In this document: one piece after another, positions 10,700 through 21,128 of the stretch
Numbering within the stretch: the stretch's first letter is position 1
Layout of the letters: the number at the start of each line of letters is the position of its first letter
DNA from: Gambelia wislizenii
Taxonomy: Eukaryota > Chordata > Lepidosauria > Squamata > Crotaphytidae
Assembly (NCBI GenBank): GCA_030847615.1
Contig: JAUMIR010000005.1
Coordinates: 114,295,116 to 114,359,115, forward strand
Direction: 5' to 3'
Length of the DNA: 64,000 bases
Made by a program: the position numbers and the translations under genes
Notes under the pieces: generated by a model
The model's input: only the letters and a program-made list of their open reading frames with translations
What the model was told of the DNA's origin: nothing
Database searches by the model: none

Positions 10700-12022
10700 T
10701 GAGATAGTTGCACAACTGTGGGAATTAAACCAGGCTGGGACCTTTTGACAGATTATGTCCAGCCTCTCTTTCTTGTTAAACTGTTGGTCCTATTAAACTC
10801 CTTTGCCTCACCATCCCTTGGAGTATACACTGAAGGCATGTAGGCCTCCACAGATTGAGCACTCATATCTATAATGGAGTGGCTGCCTATTGCAATGAGT
10901 TGCACCCCGAATTCCCAAGACAGCAGCCATTATTGATCTACCTGCCCCACCTGTAGGTAGGTGGTTGAAGGATGTATATATGTGTGTGTCCTACTTTTAC
11001 CCAGTAGGGGACCCAAAGCAGTAAGTACGAGTCAATATTTGGAGCCACAACTGTCAGTGAGGCTAGTGCTTATGCATCTGTTAAGATAGATTAATGGCCA
11101 TGCACATCCAGAAGACCTCATGGGCTCTATAAAATTGCCATGCCTCTTATAGGCAATGTTGAAGAATTGAATCATAGCCGGAGTTCTCCAAGGCTGCACC
11201 TGGACTAGCACACCAGTGTAAATTAAAGTTAGAGTTCCCCTAGCTCTGTGCTTGGACACCTCTTCTTCTCCTTATCATCATTCTTCCTCTTGTTCTTCCC
11301 TTTAGCATTCCTACACAGTAATATGAAAACATCAACATGTTCCCCTTTCCCAGTCCTTTCTTTGATCACCGGGAGCATATGAGCACCCAAAGGACTGGAC
11401 TGATGCCTAAAGTACAGCACCTGTACAGACACTGTGTTGTACCCAGTGTCTGAGATTCCCAGGTAGGGCCAACTGGGGCTACTGGAACTTCCCTGGGATG
11501 GTTGTCACCATGGCAAATTCTGCAAAAATGGTCCCAGGACCTGGCCACACCCTGGGGCTGATCAAGCTTCTTTCTCCAGTGGCATATGCTGTGTGAAAAT
11601 GAACAATACATGGTACATAATCGCCATGCCCAACCCCCCCCCACACACACACTGAATAGTGATATGCCTGAACATGAGGCTCAACAGAATCACTGACCTC
11701 TGCAAACAAGACTTTAAAGGCTGCCCTACTTCTTGATTGATTACTTCTTCATTTGCTTGCACACCACATCTGCCACCTCCTCTGCCTCTTCTCCACTTGG
11801 CATGCAGCTCTGTGTGTGAAGAATCTCCCCTTGCTTTGTGCCCCCTGGTTTCCTTAAACAGACTACTTGGGGAGGGTTCTGGACCTCTTTAATTCTGTCA
11901 TACTCCAATGCTTTCACACAAGCCACTATACCTCTGGTGTGTGATGGGTAATATATGGTCAATAGGCTGTTGGTGGAAGACAAATAAATGGGTCCTGTAT
12001 ATTTACTGTTGTTTACCACCAT
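10700..12022 (-). pseudogene. Gag-like (ORF1) remnant of N1
   Basis: Short minus-strand frames in this span share phrases with the ORF1 region of N2. 'EHVDVFILL' near 11310 matches 'EYMDVFSLL' in N2 near 14590. 'LVQVQPWRTPAMIQFFNI' near 11200 matches 'VKVQPLRAPALFQYIDI' near 14740. The upstream part (11741-12022) is not individually recognisable and is included by position. The frame is shifted several times. Confidence 0.55.
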
Positions 12023-12030
12023 TCATATAG

Positions 12031-13055
12031 CCATGTATGTAGCGAAGGGACAGTTGTGCCATTTAAAAAAACAAATATGTGCAAATTTGGTTTTAGCAAG
12101 ATGCCAGCAAACAAAGGCAAGACGTGTTGGAGGAAATTAATGAAGCAGATTTTCTGTGTATAATAATGAGATGGCAAAAGGTACAAGTATGAAGAAGACA
12201 AATGGAGCAGTCAAATGGTTCTCACCAAAGGAGGATGTAGGGGAAGATGAAAAGCTCAGCATAGGGAAGGGTAGTAAATCCCTTTGTTCTGTCTATAGGT
12301 CAGTTCACTCCCTATTGTTGATGTACAACATGCATTTTGCAATCATCAAAGCTCTCGTTCAGTGATGCTTAGTTCCCCAAGTCCAAGGCTGAATTAATTT
12401 CAAACCACTACAACATTCTATCCCATATGCGTTATTTCAAAAGATATTGTGTGCTATATTCTATAGCGACAGAAATAATACAATAGGACAATTCATCCCT
12501 TGTAGCTGTGGCTGACAATAATAACTTGTTAGGGACTGCTCCAGGCTTTTGGACAATTCTTTCCTTGGAGCCATAGCAAGTAAGGGTGAATAGAGCTTTT
12601 GCCCCAAGCTGGGAGATCTCAGTGTCTCAGAGTGCCCTTGGAAAGGAATTGTCTTAGAGATCAAGTTTTAAAAAGCATATTAGCTAAAACAGGAGCCCAG
12701 TCGCAACCTCCCTTCAAGGGTCTAAACTATAGACATATGGACTCTACAATGAATGAGCAGCAACCTAACAAGAAGGGAACATTCATGTGACCTAAATTAA
12801 TCTGTCATATTCAATTCTGTATCTGATGGGTAAGCCTTTACTATTTAAACCCTTACATACATGAAGCCAAAAGCATGAAGGAAAATATTCCATAGAGTGG
12901 ATACTATTTACCACAGAATATTGCCTTAAAATGTCCCCAAATTTCTAAGCAGATGTGGATCTTGAATAATCCTTGGCTTTATCATATGTCTGAAGACTGC
13001 TAGCATACTGGCAATTATAACCAACAAGTCTTCACTTGGCAAGTGCCACCACCTT
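12031..13055. other. Spacer between two head-to-head retroelements; nothing recognised
   Basis: About 1 kb of AT-rich sequence between the presumed 5' ends of N1 (minus) and N2 (plus). Parts may be unrecognised 5' regions of either element. The open frames 12156-12365 and 12599-12790 have no motif. Confidence 0.5.
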
Positions 13056-13079
13056 TAGCCATTATAGTAAATGGGTGTC

Positions 13080-13750
13080 TTAGGCCTTCCACGCACCGTT
13101 TTTTCTACAGGGAGGTTGGCTATTCCTCCTTCCCCACTGCCTCGCCCGGCACTGTGGCCATTGGCACCGTTTATTGGTGTGGCCAGCCGCTTTCGGGCCT
13201 CCAACTTTCGGGCCTCCTAGCCAGCCTTTGCTCAATGCTGGCAGGTTGCCCTCTACCCCCTTACCTTCTGGTTACCTGATACTCAGCCGTGTGGCCTGTG
13301 CAGGGCTTTTCCTGGCATGCTGAGGACTCGGGGGGCCAGGTCACATGGTGCTCAGCTCTTGAGGCCTTCGGCCTAGCGTGGCTGGGGTGTCTCTGGGCCT
13401 CGCACTGAGTGACACAAAAGCTTTCCCCTAATTGGCCTTGGTGGGGCGGGTCCTAAGGCCCTGCACCTAGGCCTTCCTAAACTGGGCCTCAATTACTCAG
13501 GCCTAGAGCCCTTTTGTCAGCTGGGCCTCACTTCAACAGGCTCGGTGGCCTAGTGTGGCCTGTGAGGCCTTTCTTTAACTGGGCCTCAATTCATCAGGCC
13601 TTGAGGCCTTTTTTCAGCAAGATCTCATTTTAATAGGCCTGGGGGCTTAGTGCAGTCTGTAGGGCCTTCCTTTAACTGGGTAAAAGTGGGTAGGCCTATT
13701 GGCCTGGTTTGGCCTGCAGCCCATAGGGCCTGGCTGGGCCCAACAGAGCC
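13080..13750 (+). repeat. GGCC-rich tandem leader of N2
   Basis: The tetranucleotide GGCC occurs every ten or so bases. From about 13430 a loose unit of some 60-70 bp recurs with the phrase 'aactgggcctcaatt.atcaggcct' (near 13480, 13530, 13580 and 13680). The block is far richer in G+C than its surroundings and lies directly before the ORF1 region, so it is probably the element's 5' untranslated or promoter segment. The function is inferred from position. Confidence 0.6.
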
Positions 13751-13792
13751 TGAGTTATATTGTGGTTAACATATATTTTGAATACTTTTGGA

Positions 13793-13818
13793 TATTATTA
13801 TTATTATTATTATTATTA
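13793..13818 (+). repeat. (ATT)n microsatellite
   Basis: About eight uninterrupted ATT units lie between the GGCC-rich leader and the first open frame of N2. Confidence 0.95.
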
Positions 13819-13846
13819 GCAATAGCAATAACAACATTAGTAATTA

Positions 13847-15190
13847 TTGATTGTGCCCCTAGTATATAAGGGGCAGAAGGGAGGTAAGGGCAAGGGCCCT
13901 GCCCCCAAGCCACCACCAAGGCCCCAGAAAGTGCCTGTACAGGTATCATCTAGTGATAGTGAAGATGATATTCCATGGCCTGCTATTTTGGACAGGATTA
14001 GGAAACTAGAAGAGGTCCATGGAGCACCTAGTACACCAGTGATTCCGAGTGGGGGCCCGCCAGGAAAAAAAAGTCAGGTGGCTAATGAGATTCTCTCCCA
14101 ATTAGAGACCCTAGAGAAGAAACTCCAGTCAGACGGGGCTTCTGGATCCAAGGAAGTTGGGAGCAGTGGGATGCCTAAACCCATTGGAAACCTGGAGCAG
14201 CCTGTGGATTTAGGTGGACCATCAGCAGGAGGCGAGTCTACTGATTTGAATACATCAACCATGCCTAGCTCCTGGTGGCTTTGGGATGGTTTGCAATCAC
14301 ATATCCAGGGCAATACTGGACAGACCATGGGGGGTGGCCCAGGTGCACATTTAGGCTGGCCCATGCAGCAATAGACCTTAAATTGGATGCCTCCACAATG
14401 GTCCACATGGGCACCATGGGGGGGTTGGGCTATTCCCAACTAACCCAACATGTGCCCAGCAGGCACAAGGGATTTTGCCAGCTGCAAGCTATGACATGGT
14501 AGCATATAGCACCATCCCCTTTGGTGATTTGGCCCTTCCTCTGGGCGACCACCTCCTTCAGTCCACGTGTGAAAAAATTATAAAGGGAGAATATATGGAT
14601 GTCTTTTCATTGCTCTACTGAGAGCTAGAGAAAAAGACAAGGATGAATTGGATGAAAAAGAGAAGAAGATTAAAAAGAGGAGGGTCGAGTGCACCTGGTC
14701 CAATTGGCTGTTGGGATTTTTAATCCTGGGCGGGGGTTATTGTTAAGGTGCAGCCTCTTCGTGCACCAGCCTTATTTCAATATATTGACATAATACATAG
14801 GGCCTACATGGATTATGCAGGGCCAGCATGGCTTTTATATGAGGAAGCCTTCCGTATGAGGGCTGCCATCTATCCTTCTTTGCGATGGGACATGATGCAC
14901 ACACAGTTGTGGATGCAACTCATGCCCCCGGCCTGGCCAATTCAGGGTGAGGGGATCCATAGTGATCATCTCGTGCAAAAGGGACCAGCAGCAGCCAATC
15001 AACGTGCACCTGGGGCCACCAATCCAAAACTCCTATGTTGGGATTTTTCTTCCCAGGAGGTCTGTAATAGGAAGCCTTGCAGATACAGCCATTAGTGTTC
15101 TATCTGTGGGGCTTCCCACTCCTTTTGCCACTGCCCTAGAGGAAGGGGTCAGTTTCAGGGCACAAGGGGTGGCCAAAGGGGGAACAAGGG
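13847..15190 (+). pseudogene. Gag-like ORF1 of N2 with CCCH-type motif
   Basis: Three partly overlapping frames cover this region: 13847-14374, an interrupted middle part and 14748-15095. The first is Pro-, Gly- and Ser-rich. Near 15040-15120 the frame reads 'CWDFSSQEVCNRKPCRYSH', then a TAG stop, then 'CSICGASHSFCHC'. This is a cysteine/histidine cluster like the nucleic-acid-binding motif of ORF1 proteins in vertebrate Ngaro/DIRS elements. Stops and at least two frameshifts break it. The usual role would be packaging element RNA. Confidence 0.6.
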
Positions 15191-16000
15191 TTCAGGAAGC
15201 AGTGCTACAGCTTCAAAAGGGCCCCATCCCAGTTAAATTAGAAGTTCTAAGTCAATGGCTGAAGTTTTATCCAGAAAGAGAGGCAGCTAGTTACTTATAT
15301 AATGGTTTTAAAGTTGGGTTTAGAATTCCTTTTCAAGGCCCTAGGCGAACCTATAGGGCTAACAATTTGCAGTCGAGTAAAGGCATGGAAGCAATTGTTA
15401 GGGCCAAGATTCAGAAGGAGGTTCCGGAGGGTGGTGTAGTGGGACCTTTTGAGGAGCCACCTGTACCTAATTTGAGGATCTCCCCATTGGGTGTGGTACC
15501 TAAAAAGGTGCCAGGGGAATTTAGACTAATTCATACCCCAAGGGTGAATCAGTTAATGATTTCATCCCCGCGGAATTATGTACAGTCAAATACACCTCTT
15601 TTGATGTGGCCATTAGGAAGGTACGGAGGCACAGCCCTGGGGCGGAACTGACAAAATGTGATATCAAGTCGGCATTTTGCCTTTTGCCAGTACACCCCAT
15701 GGATTTTGACTTGTTGGGTTTCTGTTTTGAGGGCAAGTTTTACATGGACAGAGCCCTACCTATGGGATGCTCTGTTTTTTGTAACGCCTTCGAGACGTTT
15801 AGCACATTCTTGAATGGGCTTTGAATGCAAGAACTGGTTTAACAGGCATAGTACATTACCTAGATGACTTCTTATTCATTGGGGAAGGTGGCTCGGACCT
15901 ATGTTCCTATTTGCTACATCAGTTCAAGCAGATGTCAGGAGAATTGGGTGTCCCCTTAGCGCCAGAGAAGACCGAGGGCCCTGCATTATGACTTACATTT
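15190..16000 (+). pseudogene. Reverse transcriptase of N2
   Basis: The frame 14947-15651 carries 'LRISPLGVVPKKVPGEFRLI', a typical fingers-region motif of DIRS-order RTs. It shifts to frame 15606-15824 ('KCDIKSAFCLLPVHP', the first catalytic Asp motif, and 'ALPMGCSV'). After a further shift near 15820, 'HYLDDFLF' supplies the catalytic Tyr-Leu-Asp-Asp box at 15857-15868. The two catalytic motifs are therefore intact at residue level. Two frameshifts and a TGA near 15988 prevent a continuous protein. Confidence 0.85.
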
Positions 16001-16711
16001 TTGGATATCGAAATTGACACTGTTAATCAACTCTGCCACTTGGCTGAACCCAAAGTGTCCGACTTACTAATGAGAGTAGCGGCCTTTATGTCCCATAAGA
16101 AAGCCACTCTGCGGGAACTTCAGGTCTTACTTGGCCACTTAAACTTTGCTTATAAAGTGATAGCTCCAGAGAGGGCTTTCTTGTGCCGTATGTGTGACAC
16201 CATTAAAGGTTGTTCACTACCCCATTACAAGATTTGTGTGACAGCTGAAATACGCAGCGATCTTCAGGTATGGAAGGGTTTTTGGGGGCAATTTAATGGC
16301 ATCTCATTTTGGCGAGAGGAAAGAAAATTACAAGGAGCATTCCAGGTTGCTTCGGATGCTGCAGGTACAATAGGATTTGGAGTTTTTTTCTCAGGTCGTT
16401 GGTGCACAGCTAACTGGTCCCCAGAGTGGATTGCTTCAGAGATCTCCAGGGACCTGATGTTCCTGGAATTTTTTCTGGTTCTGGTGGCTGTTCACATATG
16501 GGCAACTGAACTGGCAAACTCCACCATGCACTTTTGGTGCGTCTACTTGTCCACATTCCACATCATAAACTCCTTGACCTCCAGATCTTCTTGGGTCATG
16601 TGGCTCGTTTGGGCCTTTACACTGCAATGCTTACGGCACAACATTTTGTTTGTGGCCTGGCATGTGGTGGGCATTGACAATGGCATTGCTGATGCTCTTT
16701 CCTGCATGTAG
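16001..16711 (+). pseudogene. RNase H domain of N2
   Basis: The 236-residue frame starts in the RT thumb ('VLLGHLNFAYKVIAPERAFL') and runs into RNase H. 'ASDAAGTIGFGVFF' supplies the first acidic residue, 'FLEFFLVLVA' the glutamate and 'GIADALS' the last aspartate. The expected middle Asp motif ('TDN' type) is not seen; that segment reads 'CVYLSTFHIINS', so activity would be lost. The frame directly follows the YLDD frame, separated only by the TGA near 15988. Confidence 0.8.
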
Positions 16712-16739
16712 ATGAAGCACTTCAGAAAGCTGGCTCCCG

Positions 16740-17430
16740 ACACGATGCCCAAAGGCGACCCAATGCCCGCACACTTGTGGACGATTGGGAGGTCAAGGTG
16801 ATCAGGGCATTAGGTATGTCCTTGGCACCTTCCACTAGGAGCAGCTACACACAGACAGTCTGTGAGTTTAGTCAATTTGGCCTACAGCTGGGCTGGAAGC
16901 AGGGGATATCTGTGCCAGTTTCTCTGTTGTTAAAGTTTTGTGTACACCTATATAATAGAGGGCTTGCCCCACAATCTATTAGGGCCAGACTGTCCAGAAT
17001 CACTTTCTGGCTTAAATCAATGGGAAACGTAGACAACATGAATGATTTTACAATACACAGGATCTTAGAAGGTTGGACCAGACAAAGGGGAAGGGTTAAG
17101 GACAACAGGGCCCCCCTATCACCCTGTGTCCTCCGAGGTCTTTTAGCCTCGAGGTCAGGCATTTGTACATCACCCTATGAAATCCTGCTTTTTCATGCAG
17201 CAGCACTCGTGGCCTTTTTTGGCACCATATGTATCAGTGAGCTGGTACGGGCATCTAAGAATGATCACTCAAATCAGGCCCTTGAGTTTAGAGATGTGGA
17301 GTTTTATGAACAGTACCTTGTGCTTAAGTTGCGTTTTTCCAAAACCGGCCAACGGGGTACACTCTCTCAACATGGATCCCACACATGGATCCCCCACAAA
17401 CACTTTATTCTGCCAAGATTTTTAGTATAG
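16740..17430 (+). pseudogene. Tyrosine recombinase of N2, C-terminally truncated
   Basis: The frame 16777-17430 (217 aa) holds the SAM-like DNA-binding half ('LAPSTRSSYTQTVCEFSQF' and 'APQSIRARLSRITFWLK'). The start of the catalytic half reads 'AALVAFFGTICISELV'. The residue before Ile-Ser-Glu-Leu is normally the first catalytic arginine; here it is Cys, encoded by TGT at 17230-17232, a CpG-type change from CGT. The His-x-x-Arg and Tyr motifs are absent because the frame ends early. In intact elements it inserts circular cDNA. Confidence 0.8.
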
Positions 17431-17887
17431 CAATGTAACATACATTTAAGTGCCAATTTTCCCCTTTCAATTTATATGTAATTAACATGTGCTCCCCACT
17501 CCTTGTAATTTGTAGTTTATAAAATGGGAAATTTTACAAATTTGTAATTTGTAAAATGTATTTTTTTTCTTTTTAAAGTGTTTGATGTAAATATAATATA
17601 ATGTCACATTATAACTTTCCTATCTTTGGGCATGCTGTTTTGCCCCCAGAATCCTATTGGTAGTGCCAACTAGAGAAGACCCATTGGCTCTGTTTTTGAT
17701 TAGTGTAAATCCCATTGATTTAATAGGAGTCAGGCCTATGAGCTTGGGAAACAGTTTTAAGAAGGAAACAGTTGCATGAAATTTTCAAATCCCTATTTTT
17801 GAATTGGAGTTTGACCACCCTCTGAAGGGAAATGAATGTTCTTTAAAAGTTCTTGGGTGTCACAATAGCAGTAAAACATGTAAGACT
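17431..17887. other. No recognised feature
   Basis: AT-rich DNA between the truncated N2 recombinase and the next DNA transposon. No coding or repeat signal is apparent. Confidence 0.5.
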
Positions 17888-17890
17888 TAA

Positions 17891-18480
17891 GGAGACTATC
17901 AGATGCATCAAAAAAGGTGTTGTAATGATGCCATGAGATTGCAAAAAGGCTTCCATATCAAATGATGCTGCGCCCCAGCGTTCTGCAAGCATTCTGATGC
18001 CATTACAAGGGAGTTATTTTTTATTGTTGTGGAGAAGTCAAAAATTGATCTCTCATAGCATTCGTGTTCTGGATTTTTGTGTGTGCGAGAAGGTGTGCCA
18101 TTGTGCTGGCATGATTCCAGTGTCAATGGGTGGTCCTGCCAGAACACTTCCAGGTGCAAACAGGAAAATGAGGTACTGTATGCTCTTTTTATAAACGTCC
18201 CCATCTTGCTTGCAAGTTTCTAAATTTGTATCTATGCTTTTCTGAATGTTTTCTTTTTTAATTTTGCTGTTTGTCATGTCTTCTTGCAAGATAGGCCAAA
18301 ATCTCGTTTATGGAGAAATGCAGAAGTACGCAGCACGAGCACTCGTATTGTCAGATTCTTGGGGTGATTTTCTATCATTATCATGGCAGCATGCAAAGAT
18401 GTCTGTCATTGTACCAGAACACAAACACTATAAAATATAGTGCCATAATAATGTTTTTAGGCACTCGTCTGATAATCTCC
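17891..18480 (+). mobile_element. PIF/Harbinger-like element, copy 2, with TAA duplication
   Basis: The 590-bp element begins GGAGACTATCAGA and ends TCTGATAATCTCC. It is flanked by an exact TAA on each side (17888-17890 and 18481-18483), the target preference of PIF/Harbinger transposons. It aligns along its length with 445-1051. No transposase is encoded. Confidence 0.8.
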
Positions 18481-18674
18481 TAAGAGAGCAATATTTATAG
18501 AGAAACTGGGCTCAATCACGATCCAATGCACTAGCCATCAAGCACCAGATATAAAACGAACAACAATGAACCAAAATTTCAACTGAAGTTCCCAACAACT
18601 CCAAAAAAAAGACTCCTCCGCCAATACTTGAAGAACAACCAGCACCCCAGTCAAAATGATCCAGCTCCCCAAAA

Positions 18675-20222
18675 TATAATAATAATAATAATAAAATTTT
18701 ATTTCTATCCCGCCCCTCTGCAACGCAATCGGGGCGGCTTACAATATAAAAACTCCATAGTCCCAGTACCCTAGCCCACCCCCCCTTAAAATAATATTAA
18801 ACTATAAAATATTAAAAACATACAGTAAATTAAAAATATATAAATTAGAAAAAGATTAAAACATACAATAGGTTTTTTTTTAAAAAAAAAAAATCTGATT
18901 ACAACTCAGGGAGGACAGCTGAGTCTTGGGCCGGGATAGTTATTCAGGAAAGGCCTGCCGGAAAAGATCCGTCTTGACAGCTTTTTTAAAGCTGTCTAAG
19001 GTGTTAATAAGACGGATCTCATCCGGCAGGCCATTCCATAATCTGGGAGCAGCAGCGGAGAAGGCCCTCTGGGACGTCACCGACAGCCTTGTTTTCATAG
19101 GCTGTAACAGATTCCTCCCAGAGGACCGAAGTGCGCGGGGAGGGTCGTATGGAAGGAGGCGATCCCGGAGATAAGTTGGACCCAAACCATGCAGGGCTTT
19201 AAAGGTCATAACCAACACCTTGTACTGTGCCCGGAAACGAATAGGCAGCCAGTGGAGAGCTTTTAGCACAGGTGTTATATGCTCTCTTCTGGAAACACCA
19301 GAAATCAACCTGGCTGCCATGTTCTGAACTAGTTGAAGTTTCCGAGTTAAGCACAAGGGTAGCCCCATGTAGAGCGCATTACAGAAATCCACATGGGAGG
19401 TTACCAGTGCATGTACCACAGTTCGAGGTCCCTAGTTTCCAGGAAAGGGCGCAGCTGGCGTATCAGCCGAAGTTGATAACAGACACTCCTGACCGTCGCA
19501 TTTACCTGATCAGACATCTGGAGCGTCGGGTCCAGGAGCACCCCCAGACTGCGAACACAGTCTTTGGAGGAGAGTGTAGTTCCATCCAGGATTGGAAATT
19601 GTATTCCCAGACCTGGTTTTGGGCCTGTAACTGTTAGTACCTCCGTTTTGTCTGGATTCAGTCTCAATTTGTTTTTCCTCATCCAGTCCATTACTGCTTT
19701 AAGACAATCATTGAGAGGAGAGATGCCATCTGAAGTCGAAGCTGATGACCGAGACATGGAGAAGTATATCTGGGTGTCATCAGCATACTGATGACAACGC
19801 ACTCCATGCCTCCGAATGATCTCTCCCAGCGGCTTCATATAGATGTTAAATAGCATCGGGGACAGGATGGCACCCTGAGGAACGCCACAGTTAAGCTCTA
19901 TTCTAGTAGAGCAGCTGTCCCCGAGCCTCACCCTCTGGGATCTGCCCGAGAGGAAGGAACGGAACCACTGCAAAGCAGTGCCTCCAATTCCTAACCCCCT
20001 CAGGCGATCCAGGAGGATGGAATGATCTATTGTGTCAAAGGCCGCTGAGAGGTCCAAGAGCACCAAAAGGGTCACACTACCCCTGTCGATACCCAAGCGG
20101 AGGTCATCAGCCAGAGCAACCATGGCAGTCTCCACTCCATATCCCGTCCTAAAGCCAGTTAGAAATGGATCTAGATAATCGGTTTCATCCAAGACAGCTT
20201 GGAGTTGGGAAGTGACCGCCAA
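18675..20222 (-). mobile_element. L2/CR1-group LINE, copy A (5'-truncated)
   Basis: The 3' end is on the left: a (TAA)n tail at about 18677-18693 followed by the tail phrase 'cccgcccctctgcaa'. The coding part is the C-terminal half of the ORF2 reverse transcriptase in two overlapping frames (20222-19401 and 19419-18940), joined by one frameshift near 19410. 'LLVLLDLSAAFDTIDHSILL', 'GVPQGAILSP' and 'YADD' (codons at 19775-19786) are the catalytic motifs and remain intact. No endonuclease domain remains. The microsatellite-like tail and RT style fit the Jockey-superfamily CR1/L2 group; I cannot separate L2 from CR1-like L3. Confidence 0.85.
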
Positions 20223-20274
20223 CTACCAACTACCGCCAAATGATCCACTACCAATACTTGCAGACCCCAAAGAG

Positions 20275-20456
20275 AGAGGAGTTAGGAATGAAACTGTTGG
20301 ATGACCAAGAGGGCAAACAAATGTCTACTGCCTAGCAGTATTCAGAGGAAGGAACTGACAGAACTACCTCTGAGTATTCCTTCCCTATGAAAACCCTATA
20401 AAATTCATGGGGGATCACCATAAGTCAACAGATGACTTGAAGGCACATACACAGAC
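20275..20456 (+). mobile_element. SINE-type fragment
   Basis: The segment ends with 'caccataagtcaacagatg' and 'acttgaaggcaca', which resemble the tail of a widespread squamate SINE or LINE-mobilised repeat. Upstream it carries 'ttcagaggaaggaactgac'. It is related by phrase to the tRNA-derived SINE at 38046. There is no coding content. The assignment is from remembered repeat phrases. Confidence 0.45.
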
Positions 20457-21128
20457 TAGTAGTATCAATGAAATTGAAGTATGGTGAGCAGGAAGAAGAC
20501 AGGAGGCTAGATTCCCCTTCCTTTTGTGTTCAACGCATGGCCATGATGCTGCATGTAAGGGGAGAAGAAGCCATAAAAATACAAAGGCAGGTGGGCAGGA
20601 TGGTGTAAAAACAAGGCAGGGAGAAACCAGGCAAAATAGCTGATGAGTGGCCAGGTAAAGTTGCTAATGGGTGACAAGGAGAAGCAAAGAAGAAAAGCCA
20701 AGGTAGTTATACTCAGAAGCAGGCTAAAGATAAACGAAGGACCAGCTGATTGGGAGTCAGAATGAAAAGGCTGATCATTGATAATAAAATTAATTTGCCG
20801 CGGGGGGGGGCACAAAAACATGTTCAGTCAGGGGACTACAAACTTCCAATTCCTACTATTCCTTCCTACCTATTCTTGTTACTTTACTCACAGCTGCTAC
20901 TGCTGCAGCCACCAGCCACAGAGTGAGAACAGCAAGGGAGGTGGAAGGGGTGTGTGTGACAGCATAGAAAATGAAAACGCTATTCCTCTCCCTTCAACCC
21001 ACGCATTGCTTCTGGGAAGATGCCATGAAATGACAATAAAATGGCATTTTATAAAGTTACTTTGTGCTTAAAGTTCCAATCTCTGAGCAGGCCAACTGTG
21101 AGATACATAGTTTCTCATTTCTAACCAT
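20457..21128. other. No recognised feature
   Basis: Mixed sequence with a G-run near 20803-20811. Open frames here (minus 20507-20821, plus 20778-21071) have no motifs. Confidence 0.45.

Larger units (their letters stand above)
7105..12030 (-). mobile_element. Decayed Ngaro-like tyrosine-recombinase retrotransposon, copy N1
   Basis: Read on the minus strand, fragments of one retroelement appear in order. They are a gag-like region (about 12020-10700), reverse transcriptase (about 10610-9930), an RNase H remnant (to about 9460), a hAT-like insertion (8823-9451), a recombinase N-terminal remnant (about 8515-8420) and an SGNH hydrolase remnant (8090-7560). The segments align in the same order with copy N2 at 13-17 kb. 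A possible poly(A) signal in an AATAAAACTAG context lies near 7140, suggesting the 3' end. Many stops and frameshifts make it non-functional. Confidence 0.7.
13056..17430 (+). mobile_element. Ngaro-like tyrosine-recombinase retrotransposon, copy N2 (3'-truncated)
   Basis: Order on the plus strand: GGCC-rich leader (about 13080-13750), gag-like ORF with cysteine/histidine motif (13847-15190), RT (15190-16000), RNase H (16001-16711) and tyrosine recombinase (16740-17430). An RT-RNase H-recombinase order with no retroviral-type integrase is diagnostic of the DIRS order. The Ngaro-like label rests on the ORF1 zinc-binding motif and on the SGNH domain in sibling copies. The element stops inside the recombinase, before its His-x-x-Arg and Tyr motifs, so the 3' part was lost. 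Confidence 0.8.

Noticed and set aside
13056..17430. Retroviral (LTR-type) interpretation of the RT-bearing element N2
   Set aside because: There is no protease or retroviral-type integrase. A tyrosine-recombinase domain follows RNase H, which places it in the DIRS order.
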